DNA of 64,000 nucleotides, taken from positions 496,001 through 560,000 of the forward strand of contig JAIOUW010000001.1 of the NCBI GenBank assembly GCA_019931105.1, given 5' to 3'. The notes beneath the pieces were generated by a model that saw only the letters and a program-made list of their open reading frames with translations, was not told the origin of the DNA and made no database searches. Shown one piece after another: positions 47,002-56,113 of the stretch (positions are counted from its first letter, which is position 1; every line of letters begins with the position of its first letter). The translations under genes were made by a program, and so were the position numbers. Source of the DNA: Flavobacteriaceae bacterium NBU2977 (GTDB lineage Bacteria; Bacteroidota; Bacteroidia; Flavobacteriales; Flavobacteriaceae).

Positions 47002-47016
47002 TCCCGCCTCGAGTAC
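47002..47016 (+). repeat. tRNA-Leu 3'-end repeat, copy 2 (att-like)
   Basis: An exact copy of 46831-46845 without the rest of the tRNA, 171 bases downstream, followed like the first copy by a hairpin terminator. Confidence 0.75.
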
Positions 47017-47022
47017 AAAAGG

Positions 47023-47053
47023 AAAGCCAAGGATTCACATTCTTGGCTTTTTT
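47023..47053 (+). terminator. Terminator after the second tRNA-Leu fragment
   Basis: A 9-bp stem (47023-47031 with 47042-47050; AAAGCCAAG and its complement), 10-base loop and six T residues (47048-47053). Confidence 0.75.
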
Positions 47054-47058
47054 GCTTC

Positions 47059-47078
47059 AGGTACAACTTAGGTACAAC
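47059..47078 (+). repeat. Tandem 9-bp repeat AGGTACAAC
   Basis: Two exact copies (47059-47067, 47070-47078) spaced one helical turn (11 bp) apart. They lie next to the att-like repeat and could be binding sites for a recombinase or regulator. Confidence 0.45.
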
Positions 47079-47267
47079 AAATTGCGCTTTAACGTTTTGA
47101 CTTTCTATACTAAATTTCTGATTTCTATTTTTCAATCTTCTACCTATCTACAAACAAGGGTAAGTTAGGGCCCAAAATGCCCAATTCAAAAATCCCTCTT
47201 TGTACCACTATCGTAAACCAATGCTTTTTTTAGATGGGACAGCACCTGTACATCAAAAAGTATTAAT

Positions 47268-47894
47268 CTATAATAAGCTTATCGTAGTTCTCGGGGTATT
47301 TGACACCCCATATTGTTCCAGGGAAAGTGCCTGGCCGGCCAATACCGCCGCATCGTAACCTGCAACACCAAGCTGTAATTCGGAATCAAACGTGATAAAG
47401 CCTTTTTGCTTTAAAGTGTTTATGGCTTCACCCGAACTTAAAGCCTTTAAATAACGATGGGCCCGTTCATTGTTGCCGAATTTTTTGTCCATTAGTTCAT
47501 CCCATTTTTCTTGTGGCTCTTTTTCAATCATGCATTGGATAAAATCAAAGTACCACCGGCGACCATCTTTCATAAAATACTCGGTCAAATCCCAGTAGCC
47601 TTCGATTGTATCTATGCCCCAACCTTCCAGATAGGGCTTAATCTCTTTTGCGGTCAGAAATGATAGGGTATCGGTTTGGGCTTTCCACCATTCGGCAATG
47701 GGCGTATACAACGCTATGGCAAACTGTTGTTCATCATTGAGTTTATTGTTTGGCGATTTTCTGAATTTTGCCTTTATTTTATCAGGCGCATCGTATTCTT
47801 TCTTTGCAATCTTAAAATAGCGAATGGCATAAGAAGCAATGGCGACTGCCAAAATCACATACCCGTACCAGGGTAAATTTTCGAACATTTGCAT
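47268..47894 (-). CDS. DUF1266-like protein with N-terminal membrane anchor
   Basis: A 208-residue protein with one membrane segment near the N-terminus (YGYVILAVAIASYAIRYF). The rest is soluble: LEGWGIDTIEGYWDLTEYFMKDGRRWYFDF near 92-120 and LGVAGYDAAVLAGQALSLEQYG near 175-195 resemble DUF1266 proteins, which carry GWGI and AWDxxR-type blocks. No catalytic site is known. It is the last gene of the long minus-strand block, 4 bases after the broken lemA. Confidence 0.5.
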   Translation of the reverse strand: MQMFENLPWYGYVILAVAIASYAIRYFKIAKKEYDAPDKIKAKFRKSPNNKLNDEQQFAIALYTPIAEWWKAQTDTLSFLTAKEIKPYLEGWGIDTIEGYWDLTEYFMKDGRRWYFDFIQCMIEKEPQEKWDELMDKKFGNNERAHRYLKALSSGEAINTLKQKGFITFDSELQLGVAGYDAAVLAGQALSLEQYGVSNTPRTTISLL

Positions 47895-47898
47895 GTTT

Positions 47899-48499
47899 CT
47901 ATTGGTTTAAAAGTTGATTGATATCGATTTCTTTTTGGTCGGATTTTGGAATATCCAATAAGGTTTTGATCTTGTCTTTTCGGATGCTGGCGATAATGCT
48001 TGCGGGAAACATCTGTATACTGTTGTTGTAACTTGTCACAGCGGCATTGTACGCCCTTCTCGAAGCGGATATCTGGTCTTCAATATCGGACAGTTCAAAT
48101 TCGATGTTTGCGAATTGTTTATCCGCCTTTAAATCGGGATAGTTTTCTACATTGATGTTCAAACTGCTCATAATTTGAGATAGCTCGTTTGAGGCCCTTA
48201 TTTTTTCATTGGCCCCAGAGGCTTTTTCAATGGTACTGCGCAGTTCGGTGATTTTAATCAAGGTTTCCTTTCATGCGTCACAATTTGTTCAGCAAGGCGA
48301 TAAGGTTCGGAATCAAATCAAACCTTTTTTTGAGATAGATTTCAATGCTGCCAAAGGCCTGTGCGACTTGGTTCTTTCTGGCGATAATTTTGTTGTTGAT
48401 GATTATGCCGGTGATGCTTATCAGAGCCAAAAATCCCATAATGATGATACTGATTTTCAAAGGTTGGATATTCAGATTCGTAGTTGTTGGAATTCCCAT
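47899..48499 (-). pseudogene. lemA: lemA, interrupted by a frameshift
   Basis: The N-terminal part (48278-48499, 73 residues) has the LemA membrane segment (LKISIIIMGFLALISITGI) and GSIEIYLKKRFDLIPNLIALLNK. It then stops. The remainder (from about 48261) continues in another frame with LIKITELRSTIEKASGANEKI, the YPDLKADKQFANIEFELSDIEDQISASRRAYN block and SIQMFPASIIA, all LemA. Restoring the usual HEKETL link requires about two single-base insertions (in TTT near 48283 and in AAAA near 48267), both in homopolymer runs. So the gene is either a recent pseudogene or carries sequencing errors. Its start overlaps the upstream FG-GAP-like gene by 28 bases. Confidence 0.85.
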
Positions 48500-49194
48500 T
48501 CAAAGGGTTTAACCAAGGTTTTTATCGATTTTAACTGTTGTAACTCAAATTTCACTTCTTCCTCAAGATATTCTCGTTCGTCATCCTCAGTCCTGGTTTC
48601 GGTGATGGTTTTCATGCTTCCGTTTAGAAAATCGACACTGTAATGGATATCTTCTCCAGAGACTCTTTGGGTTACGTTTTCTTCATACTTGATGAGTTCA
48701 AACGCCCTATTTTGATACCTAAAAAGGTATTCATGGGAAGTCCATGAGGTACATTCCCTGCATGGCCATATATAGAAATCTAGTTGAAGGTCACCGTTTG
48801 GTAGAATATACACCCCCTTAAAAGGCTCATCCATTGCCGGTGTTTTTCGATTGATGATTAAGGTGTTGGATTGCAATACTTTTTTAAACTTTCCATTGCG
48901 TTTACCAAAGTAGATGCCCAATGTTCTGGGACTTGTAACTATTGTATCGTTTTCAATATCATCGGTGTATTGAATCGTCTTTTTTACGGGGCTTTGTATA
49001 GCAAAGGCCAGGTCTACATATCCATCTCTGTTAAGGTCCCCTGAGGCCTGCGAGAGTACCTGCCAGCCATCGGGAATCAAATCGTGCATTTCCTTTCCTG
49101 ATTTGGGTAATTCAGGATACATGGAATCCACTTGGGCAGAAAGCACATGAATCCCTAAAACCATCCGTAAAAAAAAAGCACTTTTAAGCCTCAT
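48472..49194 (-). CDS. Secreted FG-GAP/VCBS-like protein
   Basis: A 240-residue protein with an N-terminal signal-like segment ending HVLSAQ. One FG-GAP-like calcium loop is visible, ASGDLNRDGYVDLAFAI (about 50-66). The middle WPCRECTSWTSHEYLFRYQ has a CxxC. Otherwise unrecognised. Its ATG overlaps the stop of the preceding large lipoprotein gene (ATGA), so translation is coupled. Function unknown; membership of the operon suggests an envelope role. Confidence 0.6.
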   Translation of the reverse strand: MRLKSAFFLRMVLGIHVLSAQVDSMYPELPKSGKEMHDLIPDGWQVLSQASGDLNRDGYVDLAFAIQSPVKKTIQYTDDIENDTIVTSPRTLGIYFGKRNGKFKKVLQSNTLIINRKTPAMDEPFKGVYILPNGDLQLDFYIWPCRECTSWTSHEYLFRYQNRAFELIKYEENVTQRVSGEDIHYSVDFLNGSMKTITETRTEDDEREYLEEEVKFELQQLKSIKTLVKPFEWEFQQLRI

Positions 49195-51092
49195 TCGTTG
49201 TTTAGGAGTAATGTTAGTTCATTGTTCTTGTACGCATACCGTACATTATGGTTGGCAATTACCTGCTCTTGTTCTCCACCTGGATTTCGTATTAATTTGT
49301 TCGCTTTAAAGGAAAATTCAATACCCGCTTTACCTTCCTTAATTTCAATGATTTCAGTCAAATAATTAGTGCCGTTTTGCTCGGGGTCGTATCCTTCAAT
49401 ATCCAGCGTTCCCACATGCTCTATCTTTTCATCCTGATAGATGAAAACTTCGCCGCCAAATGGATATTCAAAGCCCATTTGACAAATTATGATGGTTTTA
49501 TCAGAAGCTTCGCTTTTATAAAAATGGGGTTCAAAATGGTACAAATCCCCGAAACCTTTTGATATATAGTGTATTTCGTTGTCTTCGTTCAATAGGAACA
49601 ATCGATAACCGTTATCGGTTTCAGTATCAGGAAATACTATTTTTCCGTCTTTGGGCATATACAGTCCAGACAAAAGGATAAAAGGTTCCATTTGAAATGC
49701 GTGACCCACGTGGACATTTTCCAACCGAACATTCTCTCTTTTGTTCGGAGCGTATTCAGAATAGGCAATAGTTTCGGTATCATATTCCGAGTATCGCCAG
49801 CCATTAAATTTTAAAATTGTGGTTTTGGGATCAAGCTTCATCTCTGAAAGGCAATCCCCGTTTTTATCTTTAAAACTATGGGTATACGATTTTTCATTAT
49901 CGACCCAGATATCAAAATAGCCGTTGGTTTTTTCCTGGCCCATCCTAAGACTTTTTTTCGTCTCATTAAATTCACCATCACAATCGCCGTCCCATTCCCC
50001 ACCATAATCTGCTATGGCGTAATCGGATAGTACTTTAAGCAGACTATCACCTGATTTTATGAATAGTGACAACATTTTATTTGAATACGGATTTACCCTA
50101 GAAGATCCAAAATGGGAAACGGTAACCCCAAAGGCCATTTTATCTTCGGCAATCTTGTAGGGTTTCGGGTCTATTTGAAGACCATCCAATTCAATGGCAT
50201 CTGAAACCCATTGGTTTGTTTCATGGCTTTCAAAATACTTGTGTGTTATTTTTCCAGAGTGGTTATCAACCACTACAATGTGGCTGTTCAGGTCAAAATA
50301 ATGATCGCCCTCATCTACGATCTCAGGGATGACAATGATGGTTTCTTTTGGATTATCGGGGTGCGGTGCCGAGGAAATGAGATTGGTTTTTGTTTGCACC
50401 CAATCTAGTTTTAAGTTGGTAAGAACACCATCGATCAATGCAAAATTTTCAAAGGCATCGTTCAATTTTTTTGTGTCTATATGTTCAATGTTACCATCAC
50501 CGGTTATTTCTAATTCGATTTCTTGAACTTCTTTGTCATTGTCCCAAAAAATCCCGTGTATGGTCAGTTTGTTTTCGCTGATCCTTGAGACGGTCCTTGA
50601 CATAGATTCGGCGATTTCATCAAAAGCAACGGGTTTATGGTCGATGATGTTTCCATCGGTATCGTAGTTGATCAGTATGGTTTCCATCTCATGTTCTCCA
50701 TGTTGTACGGTTACGACAAGGGTGTGAAAATTAGTGTTCAGAGGAAGCTTATACAGGGAAATCGCCTTGTAGTAATGCTGCTTATCATCAAAATTTTCAT
50801 AAATGTTGTTCAATTTCAACGCTTTAACATCTATTCCATCGGGATTATCTTCTGTAAAACTGTCAAAATGGGTAGTTTCTATATGGGGTAGTTTTTTAGA
50901 TGGGGCAAGGGCAACAATTTCGTCAAAAGTGAGCGTTACGGTATTGTTTACAATCGATGCCATCCGGTTGGCCGTACTGTCTTTTACCGTATTTAACTCA
51001 TCTTGTGGCATTTGATTTTTGCTGTCTTTGGTAGTTTGGCCGCATGAAATCATTAAAAGTGCAAGCGCTGCATAAAGATTTTTGTATCCCAT
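49191..51092 (-). CDS. Large lipoprotein of unknown function
   Basis: A 633-residue lipoprotein (LLMISC, Cys17). After a short acidic linker there are many beta-strand segments (residues 60-630), possibly a propeller, for example HTLVVTVQHGEHEMETILINYD and NSHIVVVDNHSGKITHKYF. One acidic loop, GGEWDGDCDGEFNETKKS near 367, may bind calcium. I recognise no enzyme motif. It lies 4 bases after the small CarboxypepD_reg-like lipoprotein gene and overlaps the next gene by 4 bases. Confidence 0.6.
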   Translation of the reverse strand: MGYKNLYAALALLMISCGQTTKDSKNQMPQDELNTVKDSTANRMASIVNNTVTLTFDEIVALAPSKKLPHIETTHFDSFTEDNPDGIDVKALKLNNIYENFDDKQHYYKAISLYKLPLNTNFHTLVVTVQHGEHEMETILINYDTDGNIIDHKPVAFDEIAESMSRTVSRISENKLTIHGIFWDNDKEVQEIELEITGDGNIEHIDTKKLNDAFENFALIDGVLTNLKLDWVQTKTNLISSAPHPDNPKETIIVIPEIVDEGDHYFDLNSHIVVVDNHSGKITHKYFESHETNQWVSDAIELDGLQIDPKPYKIAEDKMAFGVTVSHFGSSRVNPYSNKMLSLFIKSGDSLLKVLSDYAIADYGGEWDGDCDGEFNETKKSLRMGQEKTNGYFDIWVDNEKSYTHSFKDKNGDCLSEMKLDPKTTILKFNGWRYSEYDTETIAYSEYAPNKRENVRLENVHVGHAFQMEPFILLSGLYMPKDGKIVFPDTETDNGYRLFLLNEDNEIHYISKGFGDLYHFEPHFYKSEASDKTIIICQMGFEYPFGGEVFIYQDEKIEHVGTLDIEGYDPEQNGTNYLTEIIEIKEGKAGIEFSFKANKLIRNPGGEQEQVIANHNVRYAYKNNELTLLLNNE

Positions 51093-51096
51093 AACT

Positions 51097-51441
51097 TCAG
51101 TTTGAATTTTCCTTTTTTAATCGGACTTGGGTTGTGTCGTTCTTTATAAATTGATAGTTGACCTGTTCGCCATGTGCCCAAACAGTAGGAATGGTATCGG
51201 TCTTATAACCCTCTTTTACGAATACCAAACTTAAAATCCAATTGGGCGTTCGATTTAATTTGAAGTATCCTTTATTGTCCGTTTTGGTGCTATTTTCTTC
51301 GACATATTCTTCAAAAACGGTTACATTCTCTAGGGGTATATTGTTTTCATCCAATACTACACCCTGATAAAAATCGTTTGTCTTTTGTCCACAGGACAAA
51401 AGCACAAAAATTAGCACGTAGAAGCTATATTTCACGCTCAT
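51097..51441 (-). CDS. Small lipoprotein with carboxypeptidase-regulatory-like fold
   Basis: A 114-residue lipoprotein (VLLSC, Cys17). FYQGVVLDENNIPLENVTVFEE then NKGYFKLNRTP matches the Ig-like CarboxypepD_reg/CNA-B-type beta-sandwich (GxVxDxxGxPLxGVxV). Such domains usually occur in larger Bacteroidota surface proteins; here it is free-standing. It lies 11 bases after the preceding gene and 4 before the next. Confidence 0.65.
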   Translation of the reverse strand: MSVKYSFYVLIFVLLSCGQKTNDFYQGVVLDENNIPLENVTVFEEYVEENSTKTDNKGYFKLNRTPNWILSLVFVKEGYKTDTIPTVWAHGEQVNYQFIKNDTTQVRLKKENSN

Positions 51442-51452
51442 TTTTAGTCCAC

Positions 51453-52778
51453 TTATTTGGTTTCTACGTGCCTAATGTCAAATTCCTCTGCATCTAAAAC
51501 GGTCAAACTGTAGGTCTCTTCCAGCACTACATTACCGCCCCCGCCGCCACCTTCATTGCCAATGGTTAGGTATATTACTTGTGGGTCTTCTGTACCATTG
51601 ATGACCATCTCGTTAAAATCGTAATTGCTTAAGGTAAAGCCATCCTCGCCTTTAATGTTTAAAATATTGCTGCTGAAAGTGATTGTAAGGTTATTGTAAT
51701 CGGCTTTTTTCTTCCATTCGTTCAGTATGTATTCCATGAGCGCCATAGCGAAGTTTTGCGGGTCGATGTTTTCAGGGGAATCCGGGTTCATGCTTATTTC
51801 ATCTTCTGATACATCCGATTTTTTGGAATCGAGCAAAATGATATGTTCCGAATCATATTTAAAAACATCGGTCTGGGAGCGGTGCCATGAACTTGACTCA
51901 CGCATATTGATTCCAGTTACTTTATAATCGACCGTAATCGTTTTTTTAGATGCATCGGTTTGAATGAGAATCTCATCAAAAGTGGTCTGTACGGTTGCCG
52001 TATTGGGAATCGTAGGGCAACGTTTCGGCTTATCCATCGCGGCGGCATCTTTGAAAAACCACTTTCGTAAAAAGTTCAATTGCTTGTCAGAGCATTGATG
52101 GTCCAAATCCAAGGCCGAAACAATTCGGCACCAGAGCACACGTTCGTTACCTTCTGAATCATAGCCTTGTTCACATTCGTTACCAATGTCATAGGCCACA
52201 AAGGCCAAGGCCGCTTTTTCGGGGGGTGTGATATTGTGTAAATAACTATGGTTGATGACTATGGTACTGATAGTGTCTTTTACTGCTTCATCATAAGCAT
52301 TCTTTCTTTTTAAAAATTGAAAGGGCCCTTTGGACGATACTATTTTCTTGGCATCCAAGGCTATTTCAGCAATAGCTACGGATTCTCGGTCGCCCGGCAT
52401 CGAGATGCTGTCCATTTTCCATTGCACTTCAATTACATCGCCCTGTAAAAAATTGTAATCATTATTATCGAACCAATCCCAATTATAGACCAAGGAAACC
52501 TCGGCACCATTTTTTTTCCCAATAAGATATCGATAATCGTAGTCGTCGTTATAGTCGTTGAATTCTAGGGTGTCGATATACGTTTTGTTCAAAATAAGGG
52601 TTTCATTTGGCCGTAATGGACTTTCTACCTGTATTGGAATTTGATTCGTGTCAAGCGTATCAATTTGCTTTTCAATTGCTTCTAGCTGCTCCACCCCTGT
52701 TTCAGGAGTTTTTATATTCTTGGCACCTTGCTGGCAGGAAAAGAGCAATAGTATCAGTAAAATGGGCAGATATTTCAT
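51453..52778 (-). CDS. Lipoprotein of unknown function
   Basis: A 441-residue lipoprotein (LLLFSC, Cys15). An OB-like or beta-rich section (YRYLIGKKNGAEVSLVYNWDWFDNNDYNFLQGD, about 82-115) is followed by a helical section with cysteines (GNECEQGYDSEGNERVLWCR; HQCSDKQLNFLRKWF) and a second beta-rich domain to the end with GGGGGG near 413. I do not recognise the family. It lies 8 bases after a small membrane protein gene. Confidence 0.6.
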   Translation of the reverse strand: MKYLPILLILLLFSCQQGAKNIKTPETGVEQLEAIEKQIDTLDTNQIPIQVESPLRPNETLILNKTYIDTLEFNDYNDDYDYRYLIGKKNGAEVSLVYNWDWFDNNDYNFLQGDVIEVQWKMDSISMPGDRESVAIAEIALDAKKIVSSKGPFQFLKRKNAYDEAVKDTISTIVINHSYLHNITPPEKAALAFVAYDIGNECEQGYDSEGNERVLWCRIVSALDLDHQCSDKQLNFLRKWFFKDAAAMDKPKRCPTIPNTATVQTTFDEILIQTDASKKTITVDYKVTGINMRESSSWHRSQTDVFKYDSEHIILLDSKKSDVSEDEISMNPDSPENIDPQNFAMALMEYILNEWKKKADYNNLTITFSSNILNIKGEDGFTLSNYDFNEMVINGTEDPQVIYLTIGNEGGGGGGNVVLEETYSLTVLDAEEFDIRHVETK

Positions 52779-52786
52779 TTTCTCAT

Positions 52787-53134
52787 TTAAATAACATCGA
52801 TCACAACTTCTAAAACATAGTGGACTATGGCTACGAAAACCGTTATAGCCAACAGCAAAGCAATGCGTATAAGGGTTCTATTGGCCCTTGGTCTGCGTTT
52901 TTTACTAAGAAAAAACCAATCAATAGCAATGAATAAAAGGGCTATAATGGCTCCAAAGGGCAAACCGATAAAAAACAAGCCATGTAGATAGAAAACTTTT
53001 AATAGGTAGCCAAAACCTCCTATACTTTCATCCTCGGCGATATCGCCCAATAATAGACGCATATAAACAATGCCCATGAACAAGGACAACATCGTCCAGA
53101 ACAGGTAGGTGAAAAGATGTTTTGCAATGCGCAT
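52787..53134 (-). CDS. Small four-helix membrane protein
   Basis: A 115-residue protein with three or four membrane segments (LFTYLFWTMLSLFMGIVY; GYLLKVFYLHGLFFIGLPFGA; IIALLFIAIDWFFL; LIRIALLLAITVFVAIVHYVL) and a basic loop SKKRRPRANRT. No known motif. Located between two lipoprotein genes with gaps of 8 and 10 bases, so it is part of the same operon. Confidence 0.6.
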   Translation of the reverse strand: MRIAKHLFTYLFWTMLSLFMGIVYMRLLLGDIAEDESIGGFGYLLKVFYLHGLFFIGLPFGAIIALLFIAIDWFFLSKKRRPRANRTLIRIALLLAITVFVAIVHYVLEVVIDVI

Positions 53135-53144
53135 TGTGTTGCTT

Positions 53145-54335
53145 TTAATTCATTTTTTCTTTGGTGCAAAGCCTTTCCCTGTCGGTTTCGTACGGCATGC
53201 CTTTTAGTCTCTCAAAAAAATCGGCATCTTCGAGATTCAATTCCTGTACCACATTGCAGACATAGATAAAGGCATCTTCTTGATTGCTGCTTTGGGTTCT
53301 GTAAACGGTATGGGCAAGTACCCAAGCGTTGTTTTTAAAGGTAATGTGGTAATCGGCCTCTAGAAGTCCCCCATCCAAAAATGCCGTTTTAATGAAAAAA
53401 CCACCCTTTTTTGCAACCACATCTACAATCTGGTTGCCTCCATCCTCTGAAAAATTAGTTGTTTTCAATCTATGTTGGTATTCATCACCAACATTTTCAA
53501 AAAGAAATAGTTCATCACCTTGGTACCGCGCTGCACTTACAATTTTGTCCAACTTGCCATCATTATTTATATCAATATCCCTGATAAAATAGTGCTCACT
53601 TCCTTCAAAATCGGAAACGGCATAATGGATCGATCCTTCATCATCCATCAAATCGGGTTTTTCGGGATCTGGTAAAATAGGATCCGGATTTTCATTATGG
53701 TCGTAAAAACTTGTTTCGAACAATTCTTCCAGTATTTCTTTTTTGGACGGACTCAAGTGGGAGGCAAAATCGGCATCGAATTTTGGATGTGGCCCATCAA
53801 AAAGGAAGAAAAGGACGGATTTTGCTTTGTCGTTACTTAGCTCGTTCATTAAATAATACGTATCATTTTCTTTGATATAGTTTACTACATGGTTCTGAAA
53901 GTAATTGACCCCATCGGCTTCCCAATGGCCATCCTCACAAATAGCTATAATTTTCTTTTCGTAGCTGGGGTATTTATTGGTGCGCAACAGATAAAACAAA
54001 TATTCAATGTAATGCACACTGTGTTCGTACAATTCGTGGGGTGCGTCTTCTTGCGCGTTCCACCCAAAATAACTTTGAAACTGTTGGTAGTCTTCAGGAA
54101 ATTGCCTCAGAAATTCTACCTCATCCTTATCCTCCATAGCCTTATATAGATTTTGGATGTTGATTTCCCTTACCCCCTTTTCGTTTGATAGGGTTTGGGT
54201 TTCCCGAGCGTCTTCTTTTACGCGTTGACTCTCAGTTTCCCTTTTACCCTTTGTCCGTTCTATGGGATTGGTCTCTTTGTTTCCTTGTCCGCAAGACAAC
54301 AATAACAGAATTAAAATAGCAGATGGTAATTTCAC
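53145..54335 (-). CDS. Lipoprotein with VCBS-like calcium loop
   Basis: A 396-residue lipoprotein. The start is GTG at 54335, which places the signal peptide (LPSAILILLLLSC, Cys15) correctly and overlaps the preceding stop (GTGA). A charged linker follows, then a helical domain (INIQNLYKAMEDKDEVEFLRQFPEDYQQFQSYFGW) and a C-terminal part with FIRDIDINNDGKLDKIVSAARY (FG-GAP-like). Homologues with this helical-plus-FG-GAP layout occur in flavobacteria as hypothetical proteins. Function unknown. Confidence 0.6.
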   Translation of the reverse strand: MKLPSAILILLLLSCGQGNKETNPIERTKGKRETESQRVKEDARETQTLSNEKGVREINIQNLYKAMEDKDEVEFLRQFPEDYQQFQSYFGWNAQEDAPHELYEHSVHYIEYLFYLLRTNKYPSYEKKIIAICEDGHWEADGVNYFQNHVVNYIKENDTYYLMNELSNDKAKSVLFFLFDGPHPKFDADFASHLSPSKKEILEELFETSFYDHNENPDPILPDPEKPDLMDDEGSIHYAVSDFEGSEHYFIRDIDINNDGKLDKIVSAARYQGDELFLFENVGDEYQHRLKTTNFSEDGGNQIVDVVAKKGGFFIKTAFLDGGLLEADYHITFKNNAWVLAHTVYRTQSSNQEDAFIYVCNVVQELNLEDADFFERLKGMPYETDRERLCTKEKMN

Positions 54336-55006
54336 TGTTGAATCTTGGTTTTAGGTTGAACTTGAATCGAAACCATATTGATAAGGCTATCCGCCTTGAA
54401 ATACTCCCCTTCTTTGTACCAACCGATTTCACCACAGACCAAGGTCGAATCTTGTGCACAAGGGTCATAATAAAATTCGGCCAAACGGTAGTTCGTGTAC
54501 ATGCCCAATTCTTCGGATACAAAGCCCCCTAAGTCCTCTTCATGGTCAATAAAATAACCAGTACCCGCTTCTCCCAAAAAACCAAAGGTGAAGCCTCCGT
54601 ATTCATAAAAGTAAATGCCGTTTTCATCGGTATAGGCCAGTGGTTTTCCCTTTTTATGCTCGGTCTGCAGGTGCTCCTTAATTTTTTCTTGGATGGCCCT
54701 TTCTACTACAGAATAGTCCTTATCCGGATATTTGACCAAGTACAGATTTGGATATACTTCAGATTGAATAAACCGCATATTTTTAAAAAAGAAATGGTTG
54801 ATAACGAGTGACATGCCGCCAATAACAAACACGATTAGGGCTACCTGAACCCGCTTTTTACTTTTTAGGGTCCATTTGAACAACCGAAAGCAAAGCAGTA
54901 GAAGCAGAATCGCGATGATGAGCAGTAATATGAGCAATACTATGAACACAAGCTTGGTCTTTGAATAATTAAAATGGTTGCATCGGCTTAAGCAAATCCA
55001 GGGCAT
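54332..55006 (-). CDS. Membrane-anchored protein of unknown function
   Basis: Up to 224 residues, with two N-terminal membrane segments (KLVFIVLLILLLIIAILLLLLCF; VQVALIVFVIGGMSLVINHFFF) and a soluble periplasmic or cytosolic domain (about 85-220, EVYPNLYLVKYPDKDYSVVERAIQEKI). The ATG at 55006 overlaps the upstream gene by 38 bases; a GTG at 54949, just before the first membrane segment, would remove the overlap and may be the true start. No family recognised. It overlaps the next gene by 4 bases. Confidence 0.55.
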   Translation of the reverse strand: MPWICLSRCNHFNYSKTKLVFIVLLILLLIIAILLLLLCFRLFKWTLKSKKRVQVALIVFVIGGMSLVINHFFFKNMRFIQSEVYPNLYLVKYPDKDYSVVERAIQEKIKEHLQTEHKKGKPLAYTDENGIYFYEYGGFTFGFLGEAGTGYFIDHEEDLGGFVSEELGMYTNYRLAEFYYDPCAQDSTLVCGEIGWYKEGEYFKADSLINMVSIQVQPKTKIQQ

Positions 55007-56078
55007 TTTTGGCTATATAAACGGTGTACAAAGGCATTTCTGCAAAATTCGCATTCTCATGTAGCACCCGAATCAAGTAGCTTCCTTTGTCCAGTAACGC
55101 TTTATATGACCCAAATAGTTCACCCTTTTTGCTCAGGTATTCTTTCAACGTATAGAATCTTTCATTTTTCAATATTGAAAACTTGTATTGACCCTCTTCC
55201 GTTTCTGATTCGATATGGACGGATACCTGGGCATCTTCTCTTAAATCAAACAGGAAAAATGTCGCGTTGGCATAAAAGGCATCGGTAACCGAGGAATAGG
55301 TCTGGGGCCCATCAATGGCTGCGGCATTGCCGTAAAACATGGGTTCTACAAAGTTGATGATCTGATACGCTTCTTCATTATTGGTCTCTTGAAAGGAGTA
55401 CAGCCCGCCCTTGAAACTAAAGCGAACATCTGAACTCTTTTTAAGGTCTATGGTATAGCCAAGTTTTGTTGGAAACGAGGGCTTATACCACTGGTTGTCA
55501 AAATCCGTAGTATTGCTATATTCGGCATACTCCAGATATACATTCCCTGAATTGATAGCCGTAGGATACACCCCTTCCACAACACGATCCAAGTTTTTTA
55601 GGTCTTTCAATTGTTCCTCAATTTGTTCCGGAGCATCTCCTTGAAACATATAAAATCGGGTCACAAACCTTCCGTTTTTCTTAAAGACCCAATTCTCTAC
55701 ACCCATTTCGCTTTGAAGTCCGAAATGCAAAAACTTTCCTTTTTCAACTTTATAGAGGGGTTTTAGGTTGGTTGTCTTGTTGGAACAGCCTGGGCATTCC
55801 GCTTTAAAAAAATTCGCCAACATTGAAGTTGACCTTTTAAAATCTTCTAGAAGCTGTATTTCTTTAACTTCAAGCAATTCTGAAAAGGATTTGGAAACAT
55901 CCTCATTCGTAATTTCTTGAAATGGATATATCGTGGAATCCAATGTCTTAAAAGCTCCTTTTTCTAAAGGGGAAGGTAACAATGCTTTACATGAACCAAA
56001 TACTAGAGCAATGAAAAGCATAGCACAAACTTTAATGAAGATTGCGACATGCTGCGAAATTTTATAACGTAGAATCAT
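54969..56078 (-). CDS. Lipoprotein of unknown function
   Basis: A 369-residue protein. ATG 56078 gives a leader with lipobox-like VFGSC (about Cys30). The N-terminal part is helical (DVSKSFSELLEVKEIQLLEDFKRSTSMLANFFKAECPGC) and the rest is beta-rich, with a C-terminal beta-sandwich-like end (SYLIRVLHENANFAEMPLYTVYIAK). One CPGC pair near 98. A TTG 12 bases upstream is an alternative start. Function unknown; operon position between a soluble calcium-loop lipoprotein and a membrane protein. Confidence 0.55.
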   Translation of the reverse strand: MILRYKISQHVAIFIKVCAMLFIALVFGSCKALLPSPLEKGAFKTLDSTIYPFQEITNEDVSKSFSELLEVKEIQLLEDFKRSTSMLANFFKAECPGCSNKTTNLKPLYKVEKGKFLHFGLQSEMGVENWVFKKNGRFVTRFYMFQGDAPEQIEEQLKDLKNLDRVVEGVYPTAINSGNVYLEYAEYSNTTDFDNQWYKPSFPTKLGYTIDLKKSSDVRFSFKGGLYSFQETNNEEAYQIINFVEPMFYGNAAAIDGPQTYSSVTDAFYANATFFLFDLREDAQVSVHIESETEEGQYKFSILKNERFYTLKEYLSKKGELFGSYKALLDKGSYLIRVLHENANFAEMPLYTVYIAKNALDLLKPMQPF

Positions 56079-56113
56079 TGGTCCTCTCAATTCTAGCGGT
56101 TCCCTTTTTATTG

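Larger units (their letters stand above)
46845..47267. other. 423-base intergenic region after tRNA-Leu
   Basis: No gene that I can support. It holds two terminator hairpins, the second copy of the tRNA-Leu 3' end and a tandem 9-bp repeat; beyond 47080 nothing is recognisable. The layout suggests remains of one or more integration events at tRNA-Leu, and the left edge of the minus-strand accessory block. Confidence 0.6.

Noticed and set aside
46893-47168. Small open frames between tRNA-Leu and the DUF1266-like gene
   Set aside because: They run across terminators and the tRNA-fragment repeat, with no recognisable product.
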